Origin: Sphingorhabdus sp. 109
Lineage (GTDB): Bacteria > Pseudomonadota > Alphaproteobacteria > Sphingomonadales > Sphingomonadaceae
Direction of reading: 5' to 3'
Assembly (NCBI RefSeq): GCF_902506555.1
Contig: NZ_LR732707.1
Location: 1,827,138-1,891,137, forward strand
Length of the DNA stretch: 64,000 nucleotides
Below the pieces are notes generated by a model. The model had not been told where the DNA came from. It searched no databases and saw nothing but the letters and a program-made list of their open reading frames with translations. Numbering within the stretch: the stretch's first letter is position 1; every line of letters begins with the position of its first letter. The position numbers and the translations under genes are program-made. This document shows positions 50,781 through 59,554 of the stretch, one piece after another.

Positions 50781-50827
50781 TTGTCGAAAAGCGAAGGTAC
50801 GCCGCCCCAACGGCACATTGTCGAAAA
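50781..50827 (+). promoter_or_regulatory. Candidate activator-binding direct repeat upstream of a sigma-54 promoter
   Basis: TTGTCGAAAA occurs at 50781-50790 and 50818-50827. The second copy extends into an imperfect palindrome TGTCGAAAAATCTTACA. They lie 75-120 bp before the -24 element, the normal distance for enhancer-binding activators. The match to any named activator is not established. Confidence 0.45.
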
Positions 50828-50899
50828 ATCTTACAATCTGGCAAAGGTTAACAGCGGATAAACCATATACTGCGTTGTTTTATATCGTTTTTGTAAAAC

Positions 50900-50915
50900 T
50901 GGCACAGGGAATGCA
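50900..50915 (+). promoter_or_regulatory. Sigma-54 (RpoN) type promoter
   Basis: TGGCAC-N5-ATGCA (50900-50915) matches the -24/-12 consensus TGGCACG-N4-TTGCW at all the invariant positions: GG (50901-50902), GC (50913-50914), 10 bp between. One consensus G and one T differ. Transcription should begin near 50926, in the direction of the small ORF. Confidence 0.7.
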
Positions 50916-50949
50916 AAGTATATTGTGTCTTTAATACTTCACACCCAAA

Positions 50950-51012
50950 ACCTCCTTGCAGGAGGTACCAATGAGGGGGACAACCTACTGGTCTTCGTTG
51001 TCCCCTCTCATT
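50950..51012 (+). promoter_or_regulatory. Two adjacent RNA stem-loops that mask a Shine-Dalgarno and start codon
   Basis: Stem 1 pairs ACCTCCT (50950-50956) with AGGAGGT (50960-50966), a perfect 7-bp stem with a 3-nt loop that encloses an ideal Shine-Dalgarno. Stem 2 pairs 50970-50984 with 50997-51012: 15 bp with one bulged U, loop 12 nt, and includes the ATG at 50971. Both ribosome-binding elements would be closed unless the RNA is opened. Sequence evidence only. Confidence 0.65.
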
Positions 51013-51042
51013 ACGAATTTAGACGACACATACCCCAAATAA
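50971..51042 (+). CDS. Possible 23-residue small protein behind a structured leader
   Basis: The ORF reads from ATG to TAA in 24 codons with AGGAGGT 4 bases upstream. Its short sequence begins MRGTTYWSS and ends DDTYPK, with no hydrophobic or known motif. The ATG and the SD are both in hairpins, and the stop overlaps the terminator. It may be a regulated small protein, or the ORF may be accidental in a structured RNA. Conservation of the reading frame across sphingomonads would decide. Confidence 0.35.
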   Translation: MRGTTYWSSLSPLITNLDDTYPK

Positions 51043-51076
51043 AAACGGCTCGGTCCTCCTAGACCGAGCCGTTTTT
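51041..51076 (+). terminator. Strong bidirectional terminator with a CUCCUA loop
   Basis: A perfect 15-bp inverted repeat (51041-51055 with 51062-51076) with A5 and T5 at the ends ends the sigma-54 unit on the plus strand and can also serve the grx operon on the minus strand. The loop shows CUCCUA, an anti-Shine-Dalgarno-like sequence. Confidence 0.9.
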
Positions 51077-51107
51077 CATTCTGTCATAATCCCTGCCGGG
51101 ATATTGG

Positions 51108-51440
51108 TCAGGCTTCCGCGGGGGCGACCTTTTTCTCCGCCATCAGCTCGCCCAGTTCTCCGGCCTCGTACATTTCCATCATGATATCGCTGCCGCCGAC
51201 AAATTCGCCTTTGACATAAAGCTGCGGGATCGTTGGCCAGTCGGAATATTCCTTGATGCCCTGGCGGACTTCCATGTCCTGCAGAACGTCAAATGATTCA
51301 AATGCGACACCGAGATGTTCGAGGATCGCAATCGCACGGCTTGAAAAGCCGCATTGCGGGAACAGCGGCGTACCCTTCATGAAAAGCACGACGTCATTGT
51401 TCTTGACCACGGATTCGATTTTCGCGTTTACATCGCTCAT
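51108..51440 (-). CDS. grxD: Monothiol glutaredoxin Grx4/GrxD
   Basis: The 110-residue protein has the monothiol CGFS active site (PQCGFSSRAI, about residue 33) and the glutathione-binding TIPQLYVKGEFVGG segment, shown in part. Grx4 proteins bind a glutathione-ligated [2Fe-2S] cluster as dimers and pair with BolA. The ATG at 51440 has AGGAGA upstream; the frame runs 18 codons further without support. It lies 11 bp downstream of bolA. Confidence 0.95.
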   Translation of the reverse strand: MSDVNAKIESVVKNNDVVLFMKGTPLFPQCGFSSRAIAILEHLGVAFESFDVLQDMEVRQGIKEYSDWPTIPQLYVKGEFVGGSDIMMEMYEAGELGELMAEKKVAPAEA

Positions 51441-51450
51441 ATAATTTCTC

Positions 51451-51684
51451 CTATTCGGGAACGGAGGTGGTGAGTTGCAACGCGTGCAGTTCACCGCCCA
51501 TTTTTCCCTTCAGCGCAGCATAAACCGCCTGATGCTGCTTCACCCGGTTCATTCCGGAGAAGGCAGCAGAAGTGACTTTCGCAGCATAATGATCGCCATC
51601 GCCGGCAAGATCGGTAATTTCTACCGAAGCATCCGGGAAGGCTTCCAAAATCATCGCCTCGATATCTGCGCTGGCCATCGGCAT
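51451..51684 (-). CDS. bolA: BolA family protein
   Basis: The 77-residue protein has the BolA class II fold: SADIEAMILEAFPDASVEITDL, then HYAAKVTSAAFSGMNRVKQHQAVYAALKGKMG with the invariant His that binds the Grx [2Fe-2S] cluster, shown in pieces. It acts with Grx4 in iron-sulfur or iron regulation. It precedes grxD by 11 bp and follows the zeta subunit by 6 bp on the same strand. The start could also be two codons later (MASADIE). Confidence 0.93.
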   Translation of the reverse strand: MPMASADIEAMILEAFPDASVEITDLAGDGDHYAAKVTSAAFSGMNRVKQHQAVYAALKGKMGGELHALQLTTSVPE

Positions 51685-51689
51685 CGGGC

Positions 51690-52016
51690 TTAGCTGGCCT
51701 CTTCGATAAACTGGCGGCGGGCTTCCACCATCTTGTCGGACAGAGCGGTGCGAATGGCCGCATCGTCGATATCAACGCCAGCGGAGGTCAGATCACCGAG
51801 AAGCTTGCGAATGACATCTTCATCACCCGCTTCCTCGAAATCGGCCGCCACAACTTCTTTCGCATAGGCGTCGGTTTCCTCAGCGGTCAGGCCCATTTTC
51901 TCTGCTGCCCATTGTCCTACCAAACGGTTACGCCGCGCGGTAATCCGGAACTGCATTTCCTCGTCGCGCGCAAACTTCGCTTCAAATGCGTGTTCGCGAT
52001 CCTTAAAATCTGTCAT
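51690..52016 (-). CDS. DUF1476, F1-ATPase inhibitor subunit zeta
   Basis: The 108-residue helical protein is alpha-specific. It begins MTDFKDREHAFEAKFARDEE, with the conserved RRNRLVGQWAAEKMG segment and the tail ALSDKMVEARRQF. Zeta subunits inhibit ATP hydrolysis by F1Fo-ATP synthase in alphaproteobacteria (first shown in Paracoccus). It leads the operon zeta-bolA-grxD. Confidence 0.9.
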   Translation of the reverse strand: MTDFKDREHAFEAKFARDEEMQFRITARRNRLVGQWAAEKMGLTAEETDAYAKEVVAADFEEAGDEDVIRKLLGDLTSAGVDIDDAAIRTALSDKMVEARRQFIEEAS

Positions 52017-52086
52017 GAGCTTCCCTTGAACTGAGTTGGTATGAAAATAGGCATCAGCGAAGCCTGCCGCAAGTGCCGAGAGACAA

Positions 52087-53088
52087 TCAATCGGCGACTT
52101 TTACCACCAATTTGCCGATAGCGCCACGATCCGCCATTTTCTGGATGGCCTGACCGGCATTTTCAAAAGCGAAGACTTCGGACACGCGCGGCTGGATCTT
52201 GCCCTGTTCCCAGAGTTTGAACAGCCGGTCGATATGCGCGCGATTGCCTTCTGGATCGCGCGCTGCATAAGCACCCCAGAAAACGCCGCAAACGTCACAG
52301 GACTTGAGCAGGGTCAGATTGAGCGGCAGCTTCGCGATCCCGGCCGGGAAACCGACCACCAGAAAACGGCCTTCCCAGGCAATCGAGCGTACAGCCGGCT
52401 CGCTATAATCGCCGCCGACCGCATCATAAATGACATCCGCGCCATTCGGACCGACAGCGGCCTTGAACTGTGCGGCCAGAGCCTTGGACTGGTCCTTGTC
52501 GAACGGTGCCCGTTCGTAAATCACGGTTTCGTCAGCGCCCGCTTCTTTGGCAAAGGCGGCTTTTTCTTCGGAAGACACCGCGGCGACAACGCGCGCACCA
52601 AAGGCCTTGCCCAGTTCGACGGCGGCAATGCCAACGCCGCCGGATGCGCCCAGCACGAGCAGGGTATCACCCTCTTTAATATGACCGCGATCAACCAGCG
52701 CGTGGATCGACGTGCCATAGGTCAGGATCAACGCCGAAGCCTCTTCAAAGCTGACACTGTCAGGAATTTTGAATACAGCGTTCTGATCGACCGTAACTTT
52801 TTCTACCAAACCGCCATGGCCAGTGGTCGACGCAACCCGGTCACCAACCTTCAGATCGGTAACACCCTCGCCGACAGCCGCAATGATACCGGAAACTTCT
52901 CCACCCGGCGCGAATGGCCGCGATGGCTTGAACTGGTACATGTCCTGAATGATCAATACATCGGGATAGTTGATTGAACAGGCTTTGACATCGATCAGGA
53001 CCTGCCCCTTGCCTGCGACCGGATCGTCCACATCGAGCATTTCAAGCGTATCGGGTCCGCCCACCTTGGTTGACATCAAAGCCTTCAT
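52087..53088 (-). CDS. NADPH:quinone oxidoreductase (zeta-crystallin-like)
   Basis: The 333-residue MDR enzyme has an N-terminal GroES-like domain (INYPDVLIIQDMYQ, near residue 35), the NADP-binding LGASGGVGIAAVELGKAFGA motif (about 148-167), and the family tail RGAIGKLVVKV. It lacks zinc-binding residues. It should reduce quinones by one or two electrons. It precedes leuD on the opposite side by about 30 bp, same strand, but not necessarily the same transcript. Confidence 0.9.
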   Translation of the reverse strand: MKALMSTKVGGPDTLEMLDVDDPVAGKGQVLIDVKACSINYPDVLIIQDMYQFKPSRPFAPGGEVSGIIAAVGEGVTDLKVGDRVASTTGHGGLVEKVTVDQNAVFKIPDSVSFEEASALILTYGTSIHALVDRGHIKEGDTLLVLGASGGVGIAAVELGKAFGARVVAAVSSEEKAAFAKEAGADETVIYERAPFDKDQSKALAAQFKAAVGPNGADVIYDAVGGDYSEPAVRSIAWEGRFLVVGFPAGIAKLPLNLTLLKSCDVCGVFWGAYAARDPEGNRAHIDRLFKLWEQGKIQPRVSEVFAFENAGQAIQKMADRGAIGKLVVKVAD

Positions 53089-53120
53089 ATCATTCCCTTC
53101 CCTAGAAGCATTTTCAGATC

Positions 53121-53714
53121 CTAGGCGGCCACCGGTTTGAGCCAGGGCTGCGTAGAATCGTTCTTTTTCTCGTGCCGTTCTATGGCATCGGATTTCGCCA
53201 TTGTCAGGTCAATTTCGTCGAGTCCCTCTACCAGGCACTGATGACGAAAAGGATCCATCTCGAACGGGAAGCGATCCTGATAGGGCGTTGTGACGCTCAT
53301 GCTCTCCATGTCGATAGTCACGGGATCGGTTTTTGCGACTTCCATCAGCCGGTCAATCGCTTGCTGCGGCAGGGCAATGGCCAGCAAGCCGTTCTTGAAG
53401 GCATTGCCGGAGAAAATATCGGAAAAACTCGGTGCGATCACGGCCTTGATACCCATGTCGTCCAGCGCCCAGGCCGCATGTTCGCGGCTCGAACCGCAAC
53501 CGAAATTGTCGCCGGCAATCAGGATCGAGGCGCCGGCATATTCCGGATCGTCGAAGACATTGCCTTCCTTCGCCCGGATCGTCTCGAACGCGCCCTCGCC
53601 GAGTCCTTCCCGGGAGATCGTCTTCAGCCATTTGGCCGAGATAATGACATCAGTGTCGACATTTTTCTGACCGAAGGGAATGGCGCGGCCTTCAACGCGT
53701 TTGACAGGTTTCAT
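53121..53714 (-). CDS. leuD: 3-isopropylmalate dehydratase small subunit
   Basis: The 197-residue swivel domain has [19 protein letters not shown], the substrate-binding motif, plus [19 protein letters not shown] at the N terminus. With LeuC it isomerises 2- to 3-isopropylmalate in leucine synthesis. In this window a 90-residue membrane protein separates leuC and leuD instead of the usual direct coupling; both gaps are under 11 bp. Confidence 0.95.
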   Translation of the reverse strand: MKPVKRVEGRAIPFGQKNVDTDVIISAKWLKTISREGLGEGAFETIRAKEGNVFDDPEYAGASILIAGDNFGCGSSREHAAWALDDMGIKAVIAPSFSDIFSGNAFKNGLLAIALPQQAIDRLMEVAKTDPVTIDMESMSVTTPYQDRFPFEMDPFRHQCLVEGLDEIDLTMAKSDAIERHEKKNDSTQPWLKPVAA

Positions 53715-53716
53715 CT

Positions 53717-53989
53717 TTATGTTTCTTCGCTTTTGTTGGCGGCTTCGCTGTCACCGTCTTCATCATAATCCGGTTCATTTTCATATTTTGGCAGCGGCTT
53801 GCCTTTGGCCGCCTTGAAATCATCATGTTTTCTCATCTGGTGCCGACCGGCATAGATGAGCGCAGCGGCTATCGCAGCCGATCCGATCGCCGCGCCGACC
53901 TTGACTCCGGTCGACCATTTGCCGGCATCCTTGCCGGCGGAATCGCCCTCCTGCACGGATGGCTCGTCTTTTCCATTATCGTCGCTCAT
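53717..53989 (-). CDS. Small single-helix membrane protein between leuC and leuD
   Basis: The 90-residue product has an acidic N-terminal part (about 1-25), a glycine-alanine-rich membrane helix (about 30-47, [18 protein letters not shown]) and a charged C terminus with [13 protein letters not shown]. It resembles no named family that I can recall, and short proteins of this shape are poorly conserved in sequence. It lies 3 bp upstream of leuD and 10 bp downstream of leuC, so it must be cotranscribed. A role in leucine synthesis is not implied. Confidence 0.65.
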   Translation of the reverse strand: MSDDNGKDEPSVQEGDSAGKDAGKWSTGVKVGAAIGSAAIAAALIYAGRHQMRKHDDFKAAKGKPLPKYENEPDYDEDGDSEAANKSEET

Positions 53990-53998
53990 ATCAACCTC

Positions 53999-55429
53999 TC
54001 ATTTCGTCAGTTCGCGCACATCGGTGAGCTTGCCGGTTACCGCCGCAGCCGCAGCCATGGCTGGTGACATCAGATGCGTTCTAGCACCCGGCCCCTGCCG
54101 GCCAACAAAATTGCGATTGGAGGTGGATGCACAGCGTTCGCCCGCTGGCACCTTGTCCGGATTCATGCCGAGACAGGCCGAACAGCCCGGCTCGCGCCAT
54201 TCAAACCCGGCATCGGTAAACACGCGGTCGAGCCCTTCGGCTTCGGCCTGTGCCTTGACCAGACCGGAACCAGGCACGACGATCGCCCATTTGACATTAT
54301 CCGCTTTCTTGCGGCCTTCCAGTATCGAGGCTGCAGCCCGCAAATCCTCGATCCGGCTGTTGGTGCAGCTGCCGATAAAAATATTCTCCACCGCTACATC
54401 GCGCAAGGCCTGGCCGGCTTCCAGTCCCATATAGTCCAGTGACTTGCGCGCCGCATCCTGTTTGGACGCGTCGACAAAGCTCTCCGGCGCCGGCACCACG
54501 CCGTTGACCGGCACGACATCTTCCGGACTGGTACCCCAGGTAACGGTCGGCGATACATCGGCTGCATTGATGGTGACGCTTCTGTCGAATTTCGCGCCTT
54601 CGTCGGTCGGCAGCGTCTTCCAATAAGCCACGGCCGCATCCCAGTCGGCCCCCTTCGGCGCCATCGGACGGCCCTTCAGATAGGCGAACGTCTTTTCATC
54701 CGGCGCAATCAGGCCAGCGCGCGCGCCGCCCTCAATCGACATGTTGGAGACGGTCAGACGGCCTTCGATCGACATCTGCTCGAACACTTCGCCGCGATAT
54801 TCGATCACATGGCCGGTGCCGCCCGCCGTGCCGATCACGCCAATGATATGCAAGATCAAGTCCTTCGGGCTGATACCGGGACCGAGTAGCCCCTCGACCC
54901 GTATCTCCATTGATTTCGAGCGGGTCAACTGGAGCGTCTGCGTCGCCAGCACATGCTCGACCTCGCTGGTTCCGATGCCGAAGGCCAGCGCGCCCAATGC
55001 GCCATGCGCAGCGGTATGGCTGTCGCCGCAGACCATGGTCGTGCCCGGCAGGGTAAAGCCCTGCTCCGGACCGATCACGTGGACAATACCCTGGTTGATG
55101 TCGCTGGCACCGATATATTTGATGCCGAAAGCTGGCGCATTGGCTTCCAGCGCTTCCAGCTGGGCCGCGCTCTGCGGATCGGCGATCGGGATCTTGTTGC
55201 CTTGCGCATCGAGCCGCGCCGTGGTCGGCAAATTGTGATCGGGCACCGCCAGGGTCAGATCCGGCCGTCGCACCTTGCGGCCCGCCTTGCGCAGGCTTTC
55301 AAAAGCCTGCGGGCTGGTCACCTCGTGCACCAGATGACGGTCGATATAGATCAGCGCCGTGCCGTCATCCCGCTGGTCGACAACATGGGCATCCCAGATT
55401 TTCTCGTAAAGAGTTTTTGCTATGGTCAT
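53999..55429 (-). CDS. leuC: 3-isopropylmalate dehydratase large subunit
   Basis: The 476-residue aconitase-family protein has the three cluster Cys: [13 protein letters not shown] and [11 protein letters not shown], plus [11 protein letters not shown] for the active site. The length fits. It starts with a run [17 protein letters not shown], as in many LeuC. It is the first gene of leuC-small protein-leuD. The 100-bp leader toward crtZ shows no leucine codon attenuator that I can identify. Confidence 0.96.
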   Translation of the reverse strand: MTIAKTLYEKIWDAHVVDQRDDGTALIYIDRHLVHEVTSPQAFESLRKAGRKVRRPDLTLAVPDHNLPTTARLDAQGNKIPIADPQSAAQLEALEANAPAFGIKYIGASDINQGIVHVIGPEQGFTLPGTTMVCGDSHTAAHGALGALAFGIGTSEVEHVLATQTLQLTRSKSMEIRVEGLLGPGISPKDLILHIIGVIGTAGGTGHVIEYRGEVFEQMSIEGRLTVSNMSIEGGARAGLIAPDEKTFAYLKGRPMAPKGADWDAAVAYWKTLPTDEGAKFDRSVTINAADVSPTVTWGTSPEDVVPVNGVVPAPESFVDASKQDAARKSLDYMGLEAGQALRDVAVENIFIGSCTNSRIEDLRAAASILEGRKKADNVKWAIVVPGSGLVKAQAEAEGLDRVFTDAGFEWREPGCSACLGMNPDKVPAGERCASTSNRNFVGRQGPGARTHLMSPAMAAAAAVTGKLTDVRELTK

Positions 55430-55531
55430 AAGCTCCTGACTTCCAATATGGTGTTTCGTTTAGTCAGATCAATTGCCCGTGCAAGTCAGAAGTGGCTTCA
55501 ATTGCCAATCAAATAAGCCTATCGTCGCACA

Positions 55532-56047
55532 ATGAGCAGTTTTGCGATCCTCGCCACTATCATTGCGTCCGTCATCGCGATGGAATGTGTCGCTTGGGCG
55601 AGTCACAAATATATCATGCACGGCTTCGGCTGGGGCTGGCACCGCGACCATCACGAGCCGCATGACAAGGCACTGGAGAAAAACGATCTCTATGGCATCG
55701 CCGGCGCGGTGATGAGCATTTCGATGTTCGCCGTCGGCAGCCCGCTGATCATGGGTGCGACCGCGTGGGAGCCGGGGACATGGATCGGCCTTGGTATCCT
55801 GTTCTACGGCATCATCTACACGCTGGTCCACGATGGCCTGGTGCATCAGAGATATTTTAAATATGTGCCGAAGCACGGCTATGCCAAAAGGCTGGTGCAG
55901 GCGCACAAGCTCCACCACGCCACCATCGGCAGGGAAGGCGGAGTCAGCTTCGGCTTCGTTTTTGCGCGCGATCCCGCGAAGCTGAAAGCGGAATTGCGGG
56001 CGCAGCGCGAGGCCGGGGTCGCTGTGGTGCGCGATGCGGTGGGCTAG
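55532..56047 (+). CDS. crtZ: Beta-carotene 3-hydroxylase CrtZ
   Basis: The 171-residue integral membrane di-iron enzyme has the four histidine motifs of the fatty acid hydroxylase superfamily: HKYIMHG, HRDHHEPHDK, HDGLVHQRY and HKLHHA. It hydroxylates beta-carotene rings to zeaxanthin, the route to nostoxanthin in sphingomonads. No other crt gene is in the window, so it is isolated here. It overlaps the convergent DMT permease by 4 bp. Confidence 0.95.
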   Translation: MSSFAILATIIASVIAMECVAWASHKYIMHGFGWGWHRDHHEPHDKALEKNDLYGIAGAVMSISMFAVGSPLIMGATAWEPGTWIGLGILFYGIIYTLVHDGLVHQRYFKYVPKHGYAKRLVQAHKLHHATIGREGGVSFGFVFARDPAKLKAELRAQREAGVAVVRDAVG

Positions 56048-56910
56048 GTCCGGCCGCCCCTGATCGACGCCCAGATCGTCAGACCGATACCGATGAAGAT
56101 GATCATGCCACCGACCAGCAACCGGCTGGTCATGATTTCGTCCAGCAGTATCACGCCTCCGATGGCGGCAATTGCCGGGACAGAAAGTTGCGAAACGGCT
56201 GCGGAGGTAATCGATATCCGGGTCAATATCTTGTACCAGAGCACATAGCCGAGCGCAGACGTGAAGGCACCCGAGATTGCAGCGATGCCGATGCCGCGCC
56301 AACTGAGCATGGACATATCCACCTGCGGCAGCAGCAAAAGAGCCAGCAGACTGGCTCCCACGAAATAGCGGGCCGTGGCCAGCGTCGGATCGGTGCCGAG
56401 CTTGCCGGACCATGTATAAAAGCCCCAGGCGATCCCGGCGCAGGCCATCAGGATAGCGCTCGCCAGCGGCGGCGCGGTCACACCGGGTGCCATCAGATAG
56501 ATAAGTCCGGCGAGTGCGATCAACACCCCGGCCAATTGCCTCCTGGTCGGCACAATACCGCGGAACAAGCCGATGATCTGCATGGTAATCTGTCCCGCCG
56601 GAAACAGGATCAGTGCACCGATTCCCGCATCAAGCCTGACATAGGCCCAGGAGAAAGCCACCGCATAGACGAACAGCGCCAAAGCCCCTGCCGCATCGCG
56701 CCGGCCCGGCAGGACCGGTTTGCGATTCTGCGCCGTGAACAGCACGCACAACATCAGCGCGCCGGCAACCAGCCGGACAATGGTGTAGCCGGCCCAGTCG
56801 ATCTGCCCGCCAGCCAGCGCGATGCGGACCAGCAGCGAATTGCCGGCGAATGCCAGCAATATGCCCAGCAACAGGATGAAGGTCGCCAGGGACCCGTCCA
56901 ATTTTCTCAC
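56044..56910 (-). CDS. DMT-superfamily (EamA) permease
   Basis: The 288-residue protein has ten membrane helices in two EamA halves (about 10-140 and 150-285), with the usual AGVLIALAGLIYLMAP and IILDEIMTSRLLVGG type segments. It should export metabolites or amino acids; the substrate is unknown. Its GTG start at 56910 lies 3 bp past the GST stop, so it is probably coupled to that gene. Confidence 0.85.
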   Translation of the reverse strand: MRKLDGSLATFILLLGILLAFAGNSLLVRIALAGGQIDWAGYTIVRLVAGALMLCVLFTAQNRKPVLPGRRDAAGALALFVYAVAFSWAYVRLDAGIGALILFPAGQITMQIIGLFRGIVPTRRQLAGVLIALAGLIYLMAPGVTAPPLASAILMACAGIAWGFYTWSGKLGTDPTLATARYFVGASLLALLLLPQVDMSMLSWRGIGIAAISGAFTSALGYVLWYKILTRISITSAAVSQLSVPAIAAIGGVILLDEIMTSRLLVGGMIIFIGIGLTIWASIRGGRT

Positions 56911-56913
56911 GAT

Positions 56914-57546
56914 TCAGCTGGGCCGGGTCATCAGTACCGGACCGCCCAGCTCCACCGTCTTCCGATAACCGGGCCGCGCGACCAGCGCTTCGAAATAGCG
57001 TTTGCAATTGGGACGGCTGTCGAGCTGTCCCATCGCGGCCCGGCCTTCGAGCATGTAATGCAGATTGATATCCGCGCCGGTGAACTTGTCGGCGACGAGA
57101 AAATCCTTGCCCTCCAGCTCGGCCTCGACATGATCGAGCAGATTTTTCACTTCGGCGTTCAGAAATCCGCCCATCACATCAGGCAGGCCGCCGAGCATCG
57201 GCGCAATCCCGGTGATGATGAAACTCATGCCCATCGTGCCCTCGGCAAAATGCAGCCATTCGAGATATTTCGCCCGTTCGGGATGGTCGACTGCTACGCC
57301 GAGCGCGCCATCGCTGTGCCGCTCGACCAGATATTCGAGGATCGCGCCGGATTCGACCATCACATGGCCATCGACTTCCACCGTCGGCGCCTTGGCGAGG
57401 CGGTGCACATCAGCGAGTGCTGCCGGCGAGCGCCGGGTTTTGGGATCGCGGGCATAGCGGACCATCTCATATTCGATCCCGCCCTCTTCGCAGAGCCAGA
57501 TGATACGCGACGAGCGCGAGGTTTCGAGATGGTGCAGCTTGATCAT
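56914..57546 (-). CDS. Glutathione S-transferase family protein
   Basis: The 210-residue enzyme has an N-terminal thioredoxin-like domain with LHHLETSRSSRIIWLCEEGG and the glutathione-binding KAPTVEVDGHVMVESGAILEYL, in pieces, and an all-helical C-terminal domain. The catalytic residue is likely Ser (SRSSR). It starts at 57546 behind AAAGGAG; seven extra upstream codons lack support. It is the first gene of the GST-DMT pair; glutathione-conjugate export could link the two. Confidence 0.85.
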   Translation of the reverse strand: MIKLHHLETSRSSRIIWLCEEGGIEYEMVRYARDPKTRRSPAALADVHRLAKAPTVEVDGHVMVESGAILEYLVERHSDGALGVAVDHPERAKYLEWLHFAEGTMGMSFIITGIAPMLGGLPDVMGGFLNAEVKNLLDHVEAELEGKDFLVADKFTGADINLHYMLEGRAAMGQLDSRPNCKRYFEALVARPGYRKTVELGGPVLMTRPS

Positions 57547-57571
57547 GGAGTTCTCCTTTGCCGGCACCTAT

Positions 57572-57933
57572 ACCGTTCGTCCTGGGCTTGTCGAAGGACA
57601 ATTTGCTAGTGCTCATCGTGCTTCGACGGGCTCAGCATAAATGAAGTTTTGTGCTCCGCATCAGGTGCGGAGCACAGACCGCATAGCCGGCCGTCCCTGT
57701 TCCCTGCCGAAGGGCAGGGTCCAGAATGTTCCTGCGCAATCGTCTGAGCTCCGGCCTACGCCGGAGCCCATCAATGTTCGCAGAGAACCGTGCCCCTGCG
57801 CAGGCAGGGGCCCATCTCTGCTGTTGCGGTGAAAGGGCAGGAAACGTTTATGCGCTAAACTCAGGTCTGGTAGCACACCCGGCACTGGGCTTGCCGCACC
57901 TTCTCTAGATGGGCCCCTGCCTCCGCAGGGGCA
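57572..57933. repeat. Composite palindromic repeat cluster left of SulP
   Basis: The gap of about 395 bp has no gene. It holds perfect GTGCTCCGCA/TGCGGAGCAC (57651-57675), further short stem-loops, and a long pair of 26-bp arms (57791-57816 with 57908-57933, 25 of 26 matched) around a 91-nt loop. Its right part is related to the repeat at 59657-59798. Nothing else was recognised in the gap. Confidence 0.75.
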
Positions 57934-57941
57934 CAACAGAC

Positions 57942-59429
57942 CTAATGCCCGACCACACCCAGACTCTCGAACGGCTTGTCATTCTCGCTGTATTTCTCGA
58001 CCAGCGTCGCGCTGGCCTGGTTCATGCCGATCAGTTCGACGGTCTTGCCCTCGTTTTTCAGCCGGTCGACAATCTTGTCGAGCATGCCAGTGGCGCTGAT
58101 ATCCCAGAAATGGGCGTCGTGAACATCGATGATGACCTTGTCGATGCCTTCCTCGTTAAACTCCATCGCTTCGTACAGCATGTCGACCGAGCCGAAAAAA
58201 ATCTGGCCGCCGAAGACATAGCGATGAGTCGTAACCTCGACGAAATCCTGGATCGTGACCAGTTGGCGGACTTTCCAGGCGAAGAAAATGCCGGACAGCA
58301 GCACGCCGGTCAGGACGCCGATCGACAGATCATGGGTTGCCACGACCATGACGACCGTTGCGATCATCACGACGTTGGAAGGCCAGGGATGGTGGGTAAT
58401 CTCGGTAAAGCTTTTCCAGCGGAAGGTGCTGATCGAGACAAAGATCATCACCGCAACCAGCGCCGGCATCGGGATTTGGCCAACCCACTGGCCCAGCCCG
58501 ACGATAAGAATCAGCAGCATGACACCGGCGACAAAGGTCGACAGCCTCCGCCGGCCGCCCGACTTGATATTGATTACCGACTGTCCGATCATCGCGCAAC
58601 CGCCCATGCCCCCGATCCAGCCGGTGACGAAATTGGCGATGCCCTGGCCATAGGTTTCGCGTCGCTTGTCGCTGCGGGTTTCGGTCATGTCGTCGACGAT
58701 CGACGCCGTCAGCAACGATTCAAGCAGGCCGACCGCCGCCATCGCCAGCGAATAGGGCGCGATGATCTGCAGCGTTTCCCAAGTGATCGGCACTTGCGGG
58801 ATATGTAGCCACGGCAGGCTGTCGGGCAGTTCGCCCATATCGCCGACGGTGAACACATCGGCCCGGAAATACATGCTGACCGCGGCCAGCACAATGATCG
58901 CCGCGAGCGGTGATGGCACCAAAGTGGTAATCTTCGGCAGGCCGTAGATGATCGCCAGCCCGACGGCGATCATCGCATAGGTCTGCCAGGTGAAGGCCTC
59001 GCCGGTCATCTGCGGAATCTGTGCCATGAAGATCAGGATCGCCAGCGCATTGACAAAGCCGGTAATCACCGAGCGCGAGACAAACCGCATCAGCAGGTCG
59101 AGCCGCAGCAGCGCGGCAATTGCCTGAAAAATCCCCATTAATATCGTCGCGGCGAAGAGATATTCGACGCCATGGTCGCGGACCAGCGGCACCACCAGCA
59201 CCGCCACCGCGGCGGTTGCTGCGCTGATCATACCCGGCCGCCCGCCAACCAGCGAAATGATCACCGCGATCGAGAAACTGGCATAAAGCCCCACCCGCGG
59301 ATCAACCCCGGCAATAATCGCGAAGCCGATGGCTTCGGGGATCAGCGCCAGCGCGACGACAAGACCGGCGAGAAATTCGGTCTTGGGATTGGACAGCCAG
59401 TCGCGCTGAAAATCGCTGTGAATTGCCAT
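57942..59429 (-). CDS. SulP family inorganic anion transporter with STAS domain
   Basis: The 495-residue protein has 10-12 membrane helices (about 20-390, with [20 protein letters not shown] at the start and [25 protein letters not shown] in the middle, in pieces) and a C-terminal STAS domain (about 400-490, [19 protein letters not shown]). SulP members carry sulfate, bicarbonate or other anions. The substrate cannot be told. The gene is flanked on both sides by related long palindromic repeats. Confidence 0.92.
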   Translation of the reverse strand: MAIHSDFQRDWLSNPKTEFLAGLVVALALIPEAIGFAIIAGVDPRVGLYASFSIAVIISLVGGRPGMISAATAAVAVLVVPLVRDHGVEYLFAATILMGIFQAIAALLRLDLLMRFVSRSVITGFVNALAILIFMAQIPQMTGEAFTWQTYAMIAVGLAIIYGLPKITTLVPSPLAAIIVLAAVSMYFRADVFTVGDMGELPDSLPWLHIPQVPITWETLQIIAPYSLAMAAVGLLESLLTASIVDDMTETRSDKRRETYGQGIANFVTGWIGGMGGCAMIGQSVINIKSGGRRRLSTFVAGVMLLILIVGLGQWVGQIPMPALVAVMIFVSISTFRWKSFTEITHHPWPSNVVMIATVVMVVATHDLSIGVLTGVLLSGIFFAWKVRQLVTIQDFVEVTTHRYVFGGQIFFGSVDMLYEAMEFNEEGIDKVIIDVHDAHFWDISATGMLDKIVDRLKNEGKTVELIGMNQASATLVEKYSENDKPFESLGVVGH

Positions 59430-59554
59430 GGGCAGGCTCCATCGGTTGAGAAAATGCTGCGCCGCATCATTGGAAAGACGTGCCTTTGCCGGAAGGGCAG
59501 GATTCAGTCAAGTTTAGCAGAATGCGCTACCCCTGAATACAAAGCTTGTGAAAG

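Noticed and set aside
55469-56413. Minus-strand frame overlapping crtZ and the DMT gene
   Set aside because: It overlaps two firm genes on both strands and its text is antisense to the CrtZ histidine motifs.
56188-57609. Plus-strand open frame of 473 codons across the DMT and GST genes
   Set aside because: Both genes it opposes have clear domains; the frame has Arg/Gln/His-rich sequence and no motif.
57641-57936. Short ORFs in the gap left of SulP
   Set aside because: They translate palindromic repeats (Pro/Arg/Gly-rich) on both strands and have no family.
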